Below are positions 5,564 to 13,319 of a stretch of 31,974 nt of DNA, one piece after another. Position 1 is the stretch's first letter. Every line of letters begins with the position of its first letter. Both the position numbers and the translations under genes were made by a program. The stretch covers positions 1 to 31,974 of IMG/VR virus record IMGVR_UViG_3300012263_000011; one strand, given 5' to 3'. The stretch is from a virus. The notes beneath the pieces are model-generated. The model was not told the origin of the DNA and searched no databases. It was given only the letters and a program-made list of their open reading frames with translations.

Positions 5564-6832
5564 ATGAGCAAACAAGCCCAAACCAAGCTCCAGCAGTTAC
5601 TGAGCGAGAGCGATGTGGGCCAAATCCCCTTCCGTGAGGCTGTGGAGAGTTTGGCTGATGAATGCGGCGTTCAGAACCAAACTGCTAAGCAGTACGTGTA
5701 CAAGTACGCAAACACCGAAGAGAATGTCTTCGGAGACAAATTCGTTAAAACCATGAAGCAAGAAACTGAATCCGATACGGCGACGCAGAACGCCACGACC
5801 GAAAACGGAACGAAGCAGACTGCGACTGAGGAAGTCGCGGGGCACATCGAGGACGACATTTCCCGGCAGGAGTTGGAGACAGAGGTTGGGGGAGGCACGG
5901 GCGTCTATTACGATGGCAAGAACTTCATCAAGGAGGAGGAGTGGGTCGAAGAGCACGGCCCCGACGAGCCTATCCCCGGTCTGGAGGTTCTGGAGGATGT
6001 TGGTCATCCCCTCGTTCCTGACCTCGACTACCAGTACCTGAAGCGTCGTCTCGTCGGTAACTACACGGACGTCGAAATCACCGTGGATGCGATGGCTGAT
6101 GAGGACTTCTCGGTTCTCCTGGAAGGGGAGACAGGCGTCGGCAAGGGTGTTCTCATCAAGTTCATCTGTATGCAGACCAACCGACCCCTTATCCCGGTCA
6201 ACTTCGACGAGGGGATTACCTTCGACCAGCTCGTCGGTCACTACGGTCCTGCCGAGGATGGAGGATTCGAGTGGAAGCCCGGTTTCCTCCAGTACGCGAC
6301 CGAGCGAGGATACACGTTCCTCGCAGACGAACTCAACGCCGCGCCCGGTGAAATCACGATGGCACTGCACGGTCTGACTGAGGACCGTTCCAATCGTCGT
6401 CTCGACCTCCGGGAGAAGGGAGAAATCATCAAGCCTCACGAACAGTTCCGATTCGTCGGAACTATGAACCCGGCTCACGCGGGGTATGATGGTGCGAAGA
6501 ACCTCAACGACGCATTCCAGACTCGATTCTACACCATCGAAATCGACTACATGGATGCGAAAGCGGAGGTTCAGCACATCCTGGAGAAGGCAGGGAACCA
6601 CATCACGGAGCCCGAGGCTCGGCGTCTTGTTGACCTCGCAGGAAACCTCCGGGCGATGTACCCGAAGGAAATCAACACGCCTATCTCGACTCGTGAACTC
6701 ATCAAGGTAGCGAAGATGAAGCGGCGTCTCCCGCTCGGCGCTTCGACGAAGCTCATCTTCGGTGGCATTGCAGAGCCTACGGACAAGGACGCGATTAACA
6801 AGGCTATCAAGACCACCCTCGGAAAGAACTAA
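5564..6832 (+). CDS. MoxR/CobS-like AAA+ ATPase
   Basis: A 422-residue protein. Residues 1-130 form an N-terminal region with a helical part (about 1-55) and an acidic linker. The AAA+ core follows: Walker A GETGVGKG with K194, Walker B YTFLADELN with D255-E256, sensor 1 in RFVGTMNP, and an arginine finger in AFQTRF. This matches the AAA_5/MoxR group that includes the cobalt-chelatase subunit CobS. Such ATPases form hexameric rings that work with VWA-domain partners to remodel or load metal into targets. The next gene encodes that partner, under its own copy of the same promoter. No CobN-like subunit is in the window, so a chaperone role in the viral cycle is more likely than cobalamin synthesis. 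Similar pairs are known from haloarchaeal tailed viruses. Confidence 0.88.
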   Translation: MSKQAQTKLQQLLSESDVGQIPFREAVESLADECGVQNQTAKQYVYKYANTEENVFGDKFVKTMKQETESDTATQNATTENGTKQTATEEVAGHIEDDISRQELETEVGGGTGVYYDGKNFIKEEEWVEEHGPDEPIPGLEVLEDVGHPLVPDLDYQYLKRRLVGNYTDVEITVDAMADEDFSVLLEGETGVGKGVLIKFICMQTNRPLIPVNFDEGITFDQLVGHYGPAEDGGFEWKPGFLQYATERGYTFLADELNAAPGEITMALHGLTEDRSNRRLDLREKGEIIKPHEQFRFVGTMNPAHAGYDGAKNLNDAFQTRFYTIEIDYMDAKAEVQHILEKAGNHITEPEARRLVDLAGNLRAMYPKEINTPISTRELIKVAKMKRRLPLGASTKLIFGGIAEPTDKDAINKAIKTTLGKN

Positions 6833-6875
6833 GACAGCCGTTTAGTCCCTGTTTTGAGCGCAGTACTGAAAAAGA

Positions 6876-6920
6876 GTCAGTATCTTTATTACCCGTAATA
6901 GCGTATAGATTAGTAGGAGG
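6876..6920 (+). promoter_or_regulatory. conserved-motif promoter for the VWA gene
   Basis: GTCAGTATCTTTATTACCCGTAATA at 6876-6900 is the fullest copy of the motif, ending in a small inverted repeat (TTATTAC/GTAATA). A GGAGG ribosome binding site at about 6917-6921 precedes the ATG at 6931. Confidence 0.72.
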
Positions 6921-6930
6921 AGAGATTAAA

Positions 6931-8934
6931 ATGACATACGGAAGACACAATCGTTCCAACGGCATCAAGCTCAATCCAGAGCACATGGATGCTGATGGAG
7001 TCCGAGAACGAATCAAGAACCAGCACCGCAAGAACATTCGGTCCTCCGATACCCGCCGGCAGTTCCTGCAGAAGTACGCCCGTATTATTTCGGGCATCAT
7101 CGAAGCACGGTTGGAGTTCGGCCAGCTTGCCTGCGTCACTATGGACAGTGGCGACCCTGTAATCAATATCCCCGCGCGGGAGTTCGACCAGCCGGTTACA
7201 GATTACGAGCAAGACGTGTTCGATATGATGATGCAGGAAACCCTCACGGTCCACGAAATCCTGCACATTCTGTACACGAACTTCCGGTCCTTCAAGCGCT
7301 ATCTCAACAAGTGTGAGATGGACAAACAGCCGTTGTTCAAAGAGATTTGGAACGGCTTCGAGGATGGTGCTATCGAGGAGCAGGGGCGCCTCGCAATGAG
7401 CATCGGCGACGAACTGGAGGTGATGAACGCGAACTTCACCGAAGACATCGTTTTCGGGACAGAGCAGTCTAACGGAGACATGGTCTATACGATGCACGAG
7501 GCCGTGGTCGCGGGAATCGTGGACAAGTCCGTTTTCGATAGCGGCGCTCTCAGTAAAATCCGAGACCCGAACGAGAACCACCGGCTCTCGACGCCTCAGG
7601 ACCAACAGACCTTCGAGAACTTCGTTCCGAAAATCGAAAGTACGGCGAAGTCTGTTCTGACTGAACCCTCGTCGAAGAACCGTAACGCTATCATCTACGA
7701 CTTCTACGAGGATTACCTCGACCTCTTGGATGAAGCCCAAATCGACGGAGCCGAGCAGCGTCGTAAGCAGCACCAGGAGGAAAGTGGGCAGGGGCAGGGG
7801 CACGCTCACCCGAACCCGAACATGCCTGATGATTCCGAAGGTCATACCGGAGGGGAGCGCCAGGATGCGTATATGCTTGGCGATGATGACCAGATGGAGG
7901 ATATTGATGAGCGCGTGAGCGGCGCTGGTAACCCGAGCGAGCCAGAGGATGAAGAGGAGGAGCAAGAGGGCTCGGGTGGGGGAGGAGAGCAGGAGCAGGA
8001 GGAAGACGAGGACGAGCAAGGCCATGGACAGGACGTAGAGACGAAGGACGACCTCGAACAGGAATACGAGGAGGAGCTTGAGTCCGAGTGGCAACAGATG
8101 GCTCAGTCCAATGATGACATCCGCCAGGAGATGGAGGAAGCAGTCCGAATGTTGGAAGCCATTGAAGATGGCACCAATAGTTCCAATAGCGATTGGGACC
8201 CTTCCTCGGTCGAACTGGAAATCCCAGAACCCAGCGATGACTTCCACCAGGACCGTCGCAACGAAGCGAAGCGACAGGCGAAGCAATTGGAGAACATCCT
8301 CCGGTCCCGGCTTCGCAATGAGCGTAAGAGCAAGACTCAAACCCACCGACGTCGTGGTAAGTTCGACCGTCGCCGTATGATGGCGGCTTCCCGAGGGAAT
8401 ACCCGAGTCTTCAGTCAGGAAATCGAACCGGACGAGAAGGAATACGATTGCGTTATCGTTTACGACCGCTCCGGTTCGATGTCTGGCGATGACAGAGACT
8501 TGGAAATCGCCGGTGGGATGCTGGCATATGCTCTCCATGCAGTCAACGTCAACGTGTCGACAATCGGACTCTATGGGAGCGAGGCCCGGCTGGAACTCCC
8601 GTTCGGAGTCGACCCTGACTTCCGGAAGGAAACGCTATTCGCGGGAGATATTTCTGGAGGGACTCCTCTGTCAAAGGCAGTGTTCCTCTCCCGCCACCGG
8701 CTCGCCCAGAACGATTCCATGCCGTTTATGATTGTCATTACGGACGGCCAGCCGGACAATTTCAACTGGTATAAGGAAGAGCTGATGAAGTGCAACTTCC
8801 CGATTATCGGGGTCTACCTTAACACGAGCAGAAGCGCAGAGGATGTTAAGGATTGCTTCCACCGAGTGAGCAATGTTTCAGGGGACAACCTTACTCTGGA
8901 ACTCAAGCAGTTGGTCCAGCAGATTATGTTCTAA
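6931..8934 (+). CDS. VWA-domain CobT-like partner of the MoxR ATPase, with HExxH motif
   Basis: A 667-residue protein with three parts. Residues 1-270 contain the motif H108-E-I-L-H112, which fits the putative metallopeptidase region that precedes VWA-like domains in the DUF2201 arrangement. Residues about 275-420 are a Glu/Asp/Gly/Gln-rich linker as in CobT. Residues about 500-667 form the VWA domain with a complete MIDAS: D512-x-S514-x-S516, T578 (GGTPLS) and D605 (ITDGQPD). CobT-type proteins bind the ATPase ring through the VWA/MIDAS interface. The gene follows the ATPase by 98 nt but has its own promoter and a GGAGG site, allowing separate dosing. Whether the HExxH site cleaves anything is unknown. 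Confidence 0.85.
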   Translation: MTYGRHNRSNGIKLNPEHMDADGVRERIKNQHRKNIRSSDTRRQFLQKYARIISGIIEARLEFGQLACVTMDSGDPVINIPAREFDQPVTDYEQDVFDMMMQETLTVHEILHILYTNFRSFKRYLNKCEMDKQPLFKEIWNGFEDGAIEEQGRLAMSIGDELEVMNANFTEDIVFGTEQSNGDMVYTMHEAVVAGIVDKSVFDSGALSKIRDPNENHRLSTPQDQQTFENFVPKIESTAKSVLTEPSSKNRNAIIYDFYEDYLDLLDEAQIDGAEQRRKQHQEESGQGQGHAHPNPNMPDDSEGHTGGERQDAYMLGDDDQMEDIDERVSGAGNPSEPEDEEEEQEGSGGGGEQEQEEDEDEQGHGQDVETKDDLEQEYEEELESEWQQMAQSNDDIRQEMEEAVRMLEAIEDGTNSSNSDWDPSSVELEIPEPSDDFHQDRRNEAKRQAKQLENILRSRLRNERKSKTQTHRRRGKFDRRRMMAASRGNTRVFSQEIEPDEKEYDCVIVYDRSGSMSGDDRDLEIAGGMLAYALHAVNVNVSTIGLYGSEARLELPFGVDPDFRKETLFAGDISGGTPLSKAVFLSRHRLAQNDSMPFMIVITDGQPDNFNWYKEELMKCNFPIIGVYLNTSRSAEDVKDCFHRVSNVSGDNLTLELKQLVQQIMF

Positions 8935-8946
8935 TCTGCTCTTTTC

Positions 8947-8988
8947 CATAGATTTATTACTCATTACCTGGTATCTATTTTCGGAGGT
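8947..8988 (+). promoter_or_regulatory. conserved-motif promoter and ribosome binding site
   Basis: CATAGATTTATTACTCATTACC at 8947-8968 is a variant of the motif; GGAGG at 8983-8987 precedes the ATG at 8995. The T-rich CTCTTTTCC just upstream may end the VWA transcript. Confidence 0.62.
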
Positions 8989-8994
8989 CCAGGT

Positions 8995-9234
8995 ATGAAG
9001 GACATACATAAGAAACTGATGCAACAGTGCCTTGAGGATGCTGCTGACCTCGTAGATGAATTTAACGAGGAAGTAGGAACTCAGTTTGATACCGAGATGA
9101 GGGTCGGTTCAGACAACGTATCCAAGATGGCAATAATGCTGTACAAATCGAGGACTCAGGAGAGAAACATGAAAATGACTCACAACGGAGAGAACCTTCC
9201 AAACGAAGATGAAGCAGAGAGGATGTTCGGATGA
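8995..9234 (+). CDS. small hypothetical helical protein
   Basis: A 79-residue protein with long charged helices (KKLMQQCLEDAADLVDEFNEEVG) and no cysteine pairs or hydrophobic segments. It has a good ribosome binding site and overlaps the next gene by 4 nt (ATGA). Unknown function; probably co-translated with the membrane protein that follows. Confidence 0.6.
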   Translation: MKDIHKKLMQQCLEDAADLVDEFNEEVGTQFDTEMRVGSDNVSKMAIMLYKSRTQERNMKMTHNGENLPNEDEAERMFG

Positions 9235-9698
9235 GATTGAAAGACTTAGCAGTTGCCATTTCGGCGCTGGCTGCCCTTATGGTGGCTATGGCGATTATGC
9301 GAGTAGTCGTGACTCGCCCTATCCTGCTCCCCATCGTCGGGGTCTGGATTCTGGCATACGTTTATGTTATCACTAAGATATATCGTCACGGCATGGATGT
9401 TAGTTTGAAGCCCTCCCGGTCAGAGCTTCCTAACATCTCGGTTCCCTTCGGAAGACAGGACTGTGGTTGCTTTTGGTTCCGGGAAAAGAAAGCTGTCTTG
9501 GTAGAAGAAAGCGAGCCCGTTCACAAGAAGGAGGAGATGGATGCAAGCGTCGAAGTCTCTAAGGGAACGGCCGACAAATACCGCTGCCGGGACTGTGGCG
9601 AGGAATATTACAAGAACATCGAGTGGGAAGAAACAAACGTCATGTTCTGGGATGACCTCGACGTTGATGACATGGTTGGTCTTAACGAAATTGACTGA
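9231..9698 (+). CDS. membrane-anchored protein with C-terminal cysteine pair
   Basis: A 155-residue protein. Residues about 5-27 and 31-48 are hydrophobic, giving one hairpin of two spans; the rest is cytosolic or exposed. It contains CGCFWF near residue 79 and CRDCGE near residue 121, which could together form a zinc site. It overlaps the preceding gene by 4 nt. The function is not recognised. Confidence 0.6.
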   Translation: MRLKDLAVAISALAALMVAMAIMRVVVTRPILLPIVGVWILAYVYVITKIYRHGMDVSLKPSRSELPNISVPFGRQDCGCFWFREKKAVLVEESEPVHKKEEMDASVEVSKGTADKYRCRDCGEEYYKNIEWEETNVMFWDDLDVDDMVGLNEID

Positions 9699-9700
9699 CT

Positions 9701-9745
9701 TTAGGTATCTTTATTACCCGTTCCTGAGTAGATAGAATCGGAGGG
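9701..9745 (+). promoter_or_regulatory. conserved-motif promoter for the SPFH-tail gene
   Basis: TTAGGTATCTTTATTACCCGTTCC at 9701-9724 matches the motif, and GGAGGG follows at 9740-9745. The A7 run at 9751-9757 sits right before the ATG at 9757. Confidence 0.66.
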
Positions 9746-9756
9746 AGAGAAAAAAA

Positions 9757-9974
9757 ATGTCAATCCAAGACGACCGAACATCACCCGAGCAGAAGCCGAG
9801 GCAGAACAGATTCGGATTGAGGGCGAAGCTCTCCGGGACAACCCTCAAGTGCTCCAGCTCCGTTACATCCAGGCTCTCCGGGAAGGCGAGACCATCTACG
9901 TTCCCTCTGATGGAGGGTTCGAGATGATTAAGGATGTCGATAGCGAGAGTGATGACAACGATGGAGGAAACTAA
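9757..9974 (+). pseudogene. frameshifted small protein resembling the C-terminal tail of SPFH/prohibitin-family proteins
   Basis: The ATG at 9757 has a promoter and ribosome binding site but opens a basic, Ser/Arg-rich frame that stops near 9927. The frame with codons beginning at 9771 instead reads through to the stop at 9972-9974 and gives the clear SPFH-tail pattern ITRAEAEAEQI, then NPQVLQLRYIQALREG, then TIYVPSDGG, followed by an acidic end. No start codon exists in that frame after the in-frame TAG at 9729. A single -1 shift between 9759 and 9785 would join the ATG to the SPFH frame. Explanations are a one-base deletion in the virus, a sequencing error, or recoding. The full SPFH membrane domain is absent in any case. 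Confidence 0.6.
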
Positions 9975-9984
9975 AGGCTAAGCA

Positions 9985-10104
9985 GAAGTCTTTATAAGTC
10001 CCACATACAATATTTAAACCGTCTCTGTCCATGGGACGAGGGCGCCTTTCGGGGCGTGAGGGGAAATAATCCCCTGCCATAAGTACCGAGAAAGTGAATC
10101 TGAT
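9985..10104 (+). promoter_or_regulatory. promoter and structured 5' leader of the 10105 operon
   Basis: Two TATA-like boxes are present: GTCTTTATAAGTC (9988-10000) and ATATTTAAACC (10010-10020). The leader that follows contains CGCC/GGCG and an AGGGGA-AATAA-TCCCCT hairpin (10059-10075), and ends with an unstructured A-rich stretch before the ATG. A leader this long and structured is unusual beside the leaderless genes nearby. Confidence 0.5.
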
Positions 10105-10518
10105 ATGTCTACCAGAACGGAATACGCCGATGATGCGCTCGTGATGGAGAGCGATACTACATTGGCAGAACTCAAACAGTTCGTGGAGCGCAGGACTCGA
10201 AACCCATACATCATGCATGGAACCTTGGTGTGGAATTTCTCTTCTCATCAAGTAGATGCTGATGCTTTGGCTACTGCCGCAGAGTCCAAACTGAGCGATG
10301 ATAAATACATCATCCCTTTCCAGGTTACAGGAGTCTGGGGATACATGACGCATCTAATCCCCGAGCGCGTTTCTCTTGATTCACAGGTCCTCGTCTATCT
10401 CAAGGACGATGCTGAATATGTCGAGTACAATAACCTCCTAACGGAAACGGAAGGAGAGGAGGTTGATGAATTCAAGACTGAATTGGAAGATGACCTTTCA
10501 GCATTTAACGTTAGATGA
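10105..10518 (+). CDS. hypothetical protein
   Basis: A 137-residue acidic protein. It shows an N-terminal helical region (TTLAELKQFVERR) followed by strands (YIIPFQVTGVWGYM, QVLVYLKDD) and an acidic tail. The 5' leader is long and structured. It overlaps the next gene, so these are probably co-expressed. No family recognised. Confidence 0.6.
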   Translation: MSTRTEYADDALVMESDTTLAELKQFVERRTRNPYIMHGTLVWNFSSHQVDADALATAAESKLSDDKYIIPFQVTGVWGYMTHLIPERVSLDSQVLVYLKDDAEYVEYNNLLTETEGEEVDEFKTELEDDLSAFNVR

Positions 10519-10828
10519 CCATGAAGAGCTTCCATTCGGAGAGTCGGGATACCTGCGAATCCCGATACGATTAGCGGAGCGGCATCTAACGGCAGAGACC
10601 GAGTCTGACAAGGCGGAAGTTCAGGCAATAGGCACCCACCTACAGGTCCTTATACGCAGTCAGCGGCGCGATATGCTCGTTAGACTGCCTTTAGAGGACT
10701 GGGAGGCTTCTAAGCCTTACTCTCGGTCTCTCACAGGATGGACAATCAACCTTCAGCGATGGAAGGACAACGTATCTGTTCACAACGGATACGTCAACGT
10801 CGGCATCGCAACGAAAGAGAACTTTTAA
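10490..10828 (+). CDS. hypothetical protein
   Basis: A 112-residue protein if started at ATG 10490; an in-frame ATG at 10463 would overlap the preceding gene by 56 nt. The predicted fold is strand-rich (YLRIPIRL, HLQVLIRSQ, MLVRLPLEDW, VNVGIA). It is followed 5 nt later by the next gene. No recognisable motif or family. Confidence 0.55.
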   Translation: MTFQHLTLDDHEELPFGESGYLRIPIRLAERHLTAETESDKAEVQAIGTHLQVLIRSQRRDMLVRLPLEDWEASKPYSRSLTGWTINLQRWKDNVSVHNGYVNVGIATKENF

Positions 10829-10832
10829 ACAG

Positions 10833-11075
10833 ATGGGATTTTACGAAACAGAGAGTAAAATAACCTACGACAAGGCTGAAGAAATTGTAGATGAGTTCGT
10901 AACGAAGTATAGCCACCGTCGGTCATATGTTCGGACCCGAGATATTTGCTCGGAGATGGAGATAGAGCCGACTATGCACAATAAAATTCGCATCCACGAC
11001 GCTTTAGATGGCAGATGCGAAGCAACGTCTCGGTCTAATGGAACCAAATTCAGAATCCCCGAAGCAATCAAATGA
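10833..11075 (+). CDS. small helix-turn-helix-like protein
   Basis: An 80-residue protein. Residues about 33-75 (YVRTRDICSEM, then NKIRIHDALDG, then TKFRIPEA) have the length and pattern of a small winged-helix unit with a terminal beta wing, as in many short haloarchaeal DNA-binding proteins. It lies in a compact operon with short overlaps. DNA binding is inferred from pattern only. Confidence 0.55.
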   Translation: MGFYETESKITYDKAEEIVDEFVTKYSHRRSYVRTRDICSEMEIEPTMHNKIRIHDALDGRCEATSRSNGTKFRIPEAIK

Positions 11076-11385
11076 TGAACAGCCACAAGGATACGTTATC
11101 GAAGTTAAGCCTGCTACGAAGGATGTGGGCACTTTCGTCCATCGGGAGGGGGCAGAGATTACTCTTCAGCTTGGGATGGATGATAGGCCGGACCTGGTCC
11201 GCAAGTTCGGAACTTTCATGCGATACGTCGCTTCCAATCATAATGCCGTCAAGTTAGGATGCATGGATTGTGGGGAGGAGATATACGCATCAGGTGATGT
11301 CCCTGACATGGAGCATGAATTCAAGGAGGATGATTGCCTCGAGTGTGGAGGTAGGTTGATTAACCTGGACTACGAATTCGATTGA
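11038..11385 (+). CDS. zinc-ribbon protein
   Basis: A 115-residue protein from ATG 11038; an earlier in-frame ATG at 11008 would deepen the overlap with the previous gene. The C-terminal half has C-x-x-C in GCMDCGEE and C-x-x-C in DCLECGGR, about 30 residues apart, a likely zinc ribbon. The middle is strand-rich (GAEITLQLGMDD). It ends the 10105-11385 cluster. Confidence 0.6.
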   Translation: MEPNSESPKQSNDEQPQGYVIEVKPATKDVGTFVHREGAEITLQLGMDDRPDLVRKFGTFMRYVASNHNAVKLGCMDCGEEIYASGDVPDMEHEFKEDDCLECGGRLINLDYEFD

Positions 11386-11403
11386 AAAGACAGGTTTGAA
11401 TTT

Positions 11404-12081
11404 ATGAAAGAGAAAGTAACAGCGTTAGTCGACGTTCGAGAACCGCCAGAGCTTATTGCTGCTGTCAGAAATCATCCTGATGTAGAGGATTATGAAATCA
11501 CCAAACTGGATGCGGGAGACATCGTCATCAGGGGCGTTGGGTTTGAAAGAAAAACTCTCCCGGATTACATCTCTACGTTGCTGGGCAAGGAAGAACGAAA
11601 CCTTCCAGACCAGATTACCAAGATGGACGAGGCTTTTAACCATGGATATATATTAGTAGAGGACAACCTTGAAAGTGTGAAGACGCTTGGTCACTCACAA
11701 ATAAACCCAAATTCTGTGATTGGCTCCCTTGCGTCTACGGAAGCGAGAGATAACGGTGTTCGGGTTAAATTCTGCTCGAACATGGAACTCCTTGTAGATA
11801 TGGCCGTCCGACTCGGGCGAAAACATCACGAGGACCCGGTCTCAAAGCTGCTCCCTAAAGGTTCTGTCAGCGGAATAGATGAACCATTTGCTAAGATGGC
11901 ATATGGTTGCATGGATAACGTAGGAAAAGAAACAGCAGAGACACTCTACGATAAATTCCCGTCCATGAGCCTGATGTATGATATGGACAAAGAGGACCTG
12001 AAAGGGGAGCTTATTGAAATTGATGGTATAGGAGACAAGACAGCAGAATCCATCATACATCAATTATACGCGAATAAATGA
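11404..12081 (+). CDS. ERCC4/Hef-type structure-specific nuclease with HhH
   Basis: A 225-residue protein with the two-part layout of archaeal XPF/Hef nucleases. The ERCC4 nuclease domain (residues 5-130) shows VDVRE at 9-13, G38-D39 and the signature E48-R49-K50-x3-D54 that binds the catalytic metal. The C-terminal region ends in a helix-hairpin-helix (EIDGIGDKTAESI, about 205-217) that binds branched DNA. The helicase part of Hef is absent, as in stand-alone forms. The family cleaves 3' flaps, forks and stalled replication structures. It overlaps the next gene by 4 nt and lies close to the Hjc-like resolvase, forming a branched-DNA processing block, possibly to resolve replicated DNA before packaging. 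Confidence 0.88.
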   Translation: MKEKVTALVDVREPPELIAAVRNHPDVEDYEITKLDAGDIVIRGVGFERKTLPDYISTLLGKEERNLPDQITKMDEAFNHGYILVEDNLESVKTLGHSQINPNSVIGSLASTEARDNGVRVKFCSNMELLVDMAVRLGRKHHEDPVSKLLPKGSVSGIDEPFAKMAYGCMDNVGKETAETLYDKFPSMSLMYDMDKEDLKGELIEIDGIGDKTAESIIHQLYANK

Positions 12082-12746
12082 AATTCATCTGTAGTGAGTG
12101 CGAGGAGAAAACCCCTGTAAAATCTATCCAAGTTGAACGGAACCTCTGCCGGAGTTGCTTGGAATATCAGGAGGGGTATACAGTCCCAGAGTGTCCTAAG
12201 TGCAGTTATCAGGTTGATATGGTCAGAGTGGATAATCACCTATACATCTGTCCTGCCTGTGGCCTTTGCCGCTCTTCTCATCCGGACCACCTTACAACTA
12301 AGGGGAATCCGAGTGTTGTTTGTCCCATAATGAGAGAGGTTATGGACATGGACGACTTAGAAAGGAGCCACTGGCATTATGAAGAAAACGAGGGCCATGA
12401 AGAATCCTATATCAGGATTAGCCACGATGCTCACTCTCAACTGCACGATTATAGCAAATTACTTAATCAGGAACGAGACATGGTTCAACATAAAAACGGT
12501 ATAGAGGTTGTTTTTGAAAACCTTGTCAGATTAGACCTGAATAGGCTGTCCATGCACCATCATTATCATCCTGTTCAGGCTGGCCCCCATTATTTCGATT
12601 ACGTACTAACTCGATATGCGTTCCCTGATTACCTGGATTCCACAGTGCTTGCTAATGCTCTCGGTCACGAACACCCGGGAGAGGTACCTTCGGAGTTAGA
12701 GGATATACGCCAAAAATTTTCAAAAGAGCGCCGAAAGCATTTTTAG
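12078..12746 (+). CDS. protein with four Cys-pair zinc knuckles, function unknown
   Basis: A 222-residue protein. Cysteine pairs at C5/C8, C24/C27, C39/C42 and C58/C61 suggest two zinc ribbons in the first 65 residues. The remaining 150 residues are rich in His (MHHHYH near residue 160, GHEH near 198) and aromatic residues, with no motif I can assign. It is translationally coupled to the ERCC4 nuclease (ATGA overlap), so a role in DNA binding with that enzyme is plausible. I considered an HNH nuclease, but the spacing of His and Asn does not fit. Confidence 0.62.
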   Translation: MKFICSECEEKTPVKSIQVERNLCRSCLEYQEGYTVPECPKCSYQVDMVRVDNHLYICPACGLCRSSHPDHLTTKGNPSVVCPIMREVMDMDDLERSHWHYEENEGHEESYIRISHDAHSQLHDYSKLLNQERDMVQHKNGIEVVFENLVRLDLNRLSMHHHYHPVQAGPHYFDYVLTRYAFPDYLDSTVLANALGHEHPGEVPSELEDIRQKFSKERRKHF

Positions 12747-12778
12747 GGTTCCGCTGATATATCCTCAAAGCAAGCGTT

Positions 12779-12843
12779 TACCAAGATTTAAATAGAAGGG
12801 AGAGAGAAGTGATAATAGAAAGTACGAACCACTTGGAATTTCA
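12779..12843 (+). promoter_or_regulatory. promoter for the Hjc-like gene and probably the head operon
   Basis: The box AGATTTAAATAG at about 12785-12796 fits a TATA element, with a predicted transcript start near 12815-12820. The leader contains GAAGGGAGAGAG but no ribosome binding site close to the ATG at 12844. Confidence 0.45.
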
Positions 12844-13302
12844 ATGACATATAAAACACACGACCAGATGGCTAAGGAAGAGAACGTCTATGAACGCCAG
12901 CTCCGGGACTGGTACTTTGAAAACGGTGGTTCGGCCGTTATCATGTCCAACTCGGGCGCTGGAACTCGCATGGACCTCCCCGACGTCATTGGAAAGTACG
13001 CAGGGCAAGAGTTTGCCCACGAGGTAAAGTATACTTCAAACGATTACGCGAATCTCACCAAGGACAAATTAGAGGGTCTTCTTCGATTCTCTAAAAACTG
13101 GGGAGCGACGCCTCTACCCACGGTAAGGTTTTCCAAGGACATCCATTGGTATACCTTTGAGTCTGAAAGTGATGGGTTCGAGCAGTGTGTTACCAAGGAT
13201 GGAGGAATGCAAATCGCCCGGGAGAACAGAGAAACTTACACAACCCTTAACGACCTCCTTGAGAGAGCAAAGAACGGCGACGAAGACAACGACGAAGAAT
13301 AG
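12844..13302 (+). CDS. Hjc-like Holliday junction resolvase / PD-(D/E)XK endonuclease
   Basis: A 152-residue protein in which the catalytic pattern of archaeal Hjc is visible: E17 on the first helix (YERQLRDWYFENG), then SNSGAG in place of the usual Ser-containing strand, D47 in LPDVIG and E60-V-K62 in HEVKYTS. Residues after about 100 (WYTFESESDGF) provide the last core strand. Hjc cuts four-way junctions symmetrically; in viruses it resolves branched or concatemeric DNA before packaging. It is the last gene before the portal, 17 nt upstream, so it may belong to the head operon. Confidence 0.8.
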   Translation: MTYKTHDQMAKEENVYERQLRDWYFENGGSAVIMSNSGAGTRMDLPDVIGKYAGQEFAHEVKYTSNDYANLTKDKLEGLLRFSKNWGATPLPTVRFSKDIHWYTFESESDGFEQCVTKDGGMQIARENRETYTTLNDLLERAKNGDEDNDEE

Positions 13303-13319
13303 TTAAACAGCAGTAAAAT

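Noticed and set aside
6910-8538. Long minus-strand open frame (542 codons) opposite the VWA gene
   Set aside because: Leu/Val-rich antisense shadow of the acidic Glu/Asp-rich linker; no promoter or ribosome binding site.
5564-8934. Cobalt chelatase for cobalamin synthesis
   Set aside because: Only CobS/CobT-like parts are present with no CobN subunit or pathway genes; the viral context favours a generic MoxR-VWA chaperone.
12078-12746. HNH endonuclease
   Set aside because: Cys pairs are present but the H-N-H order and spacing are not.
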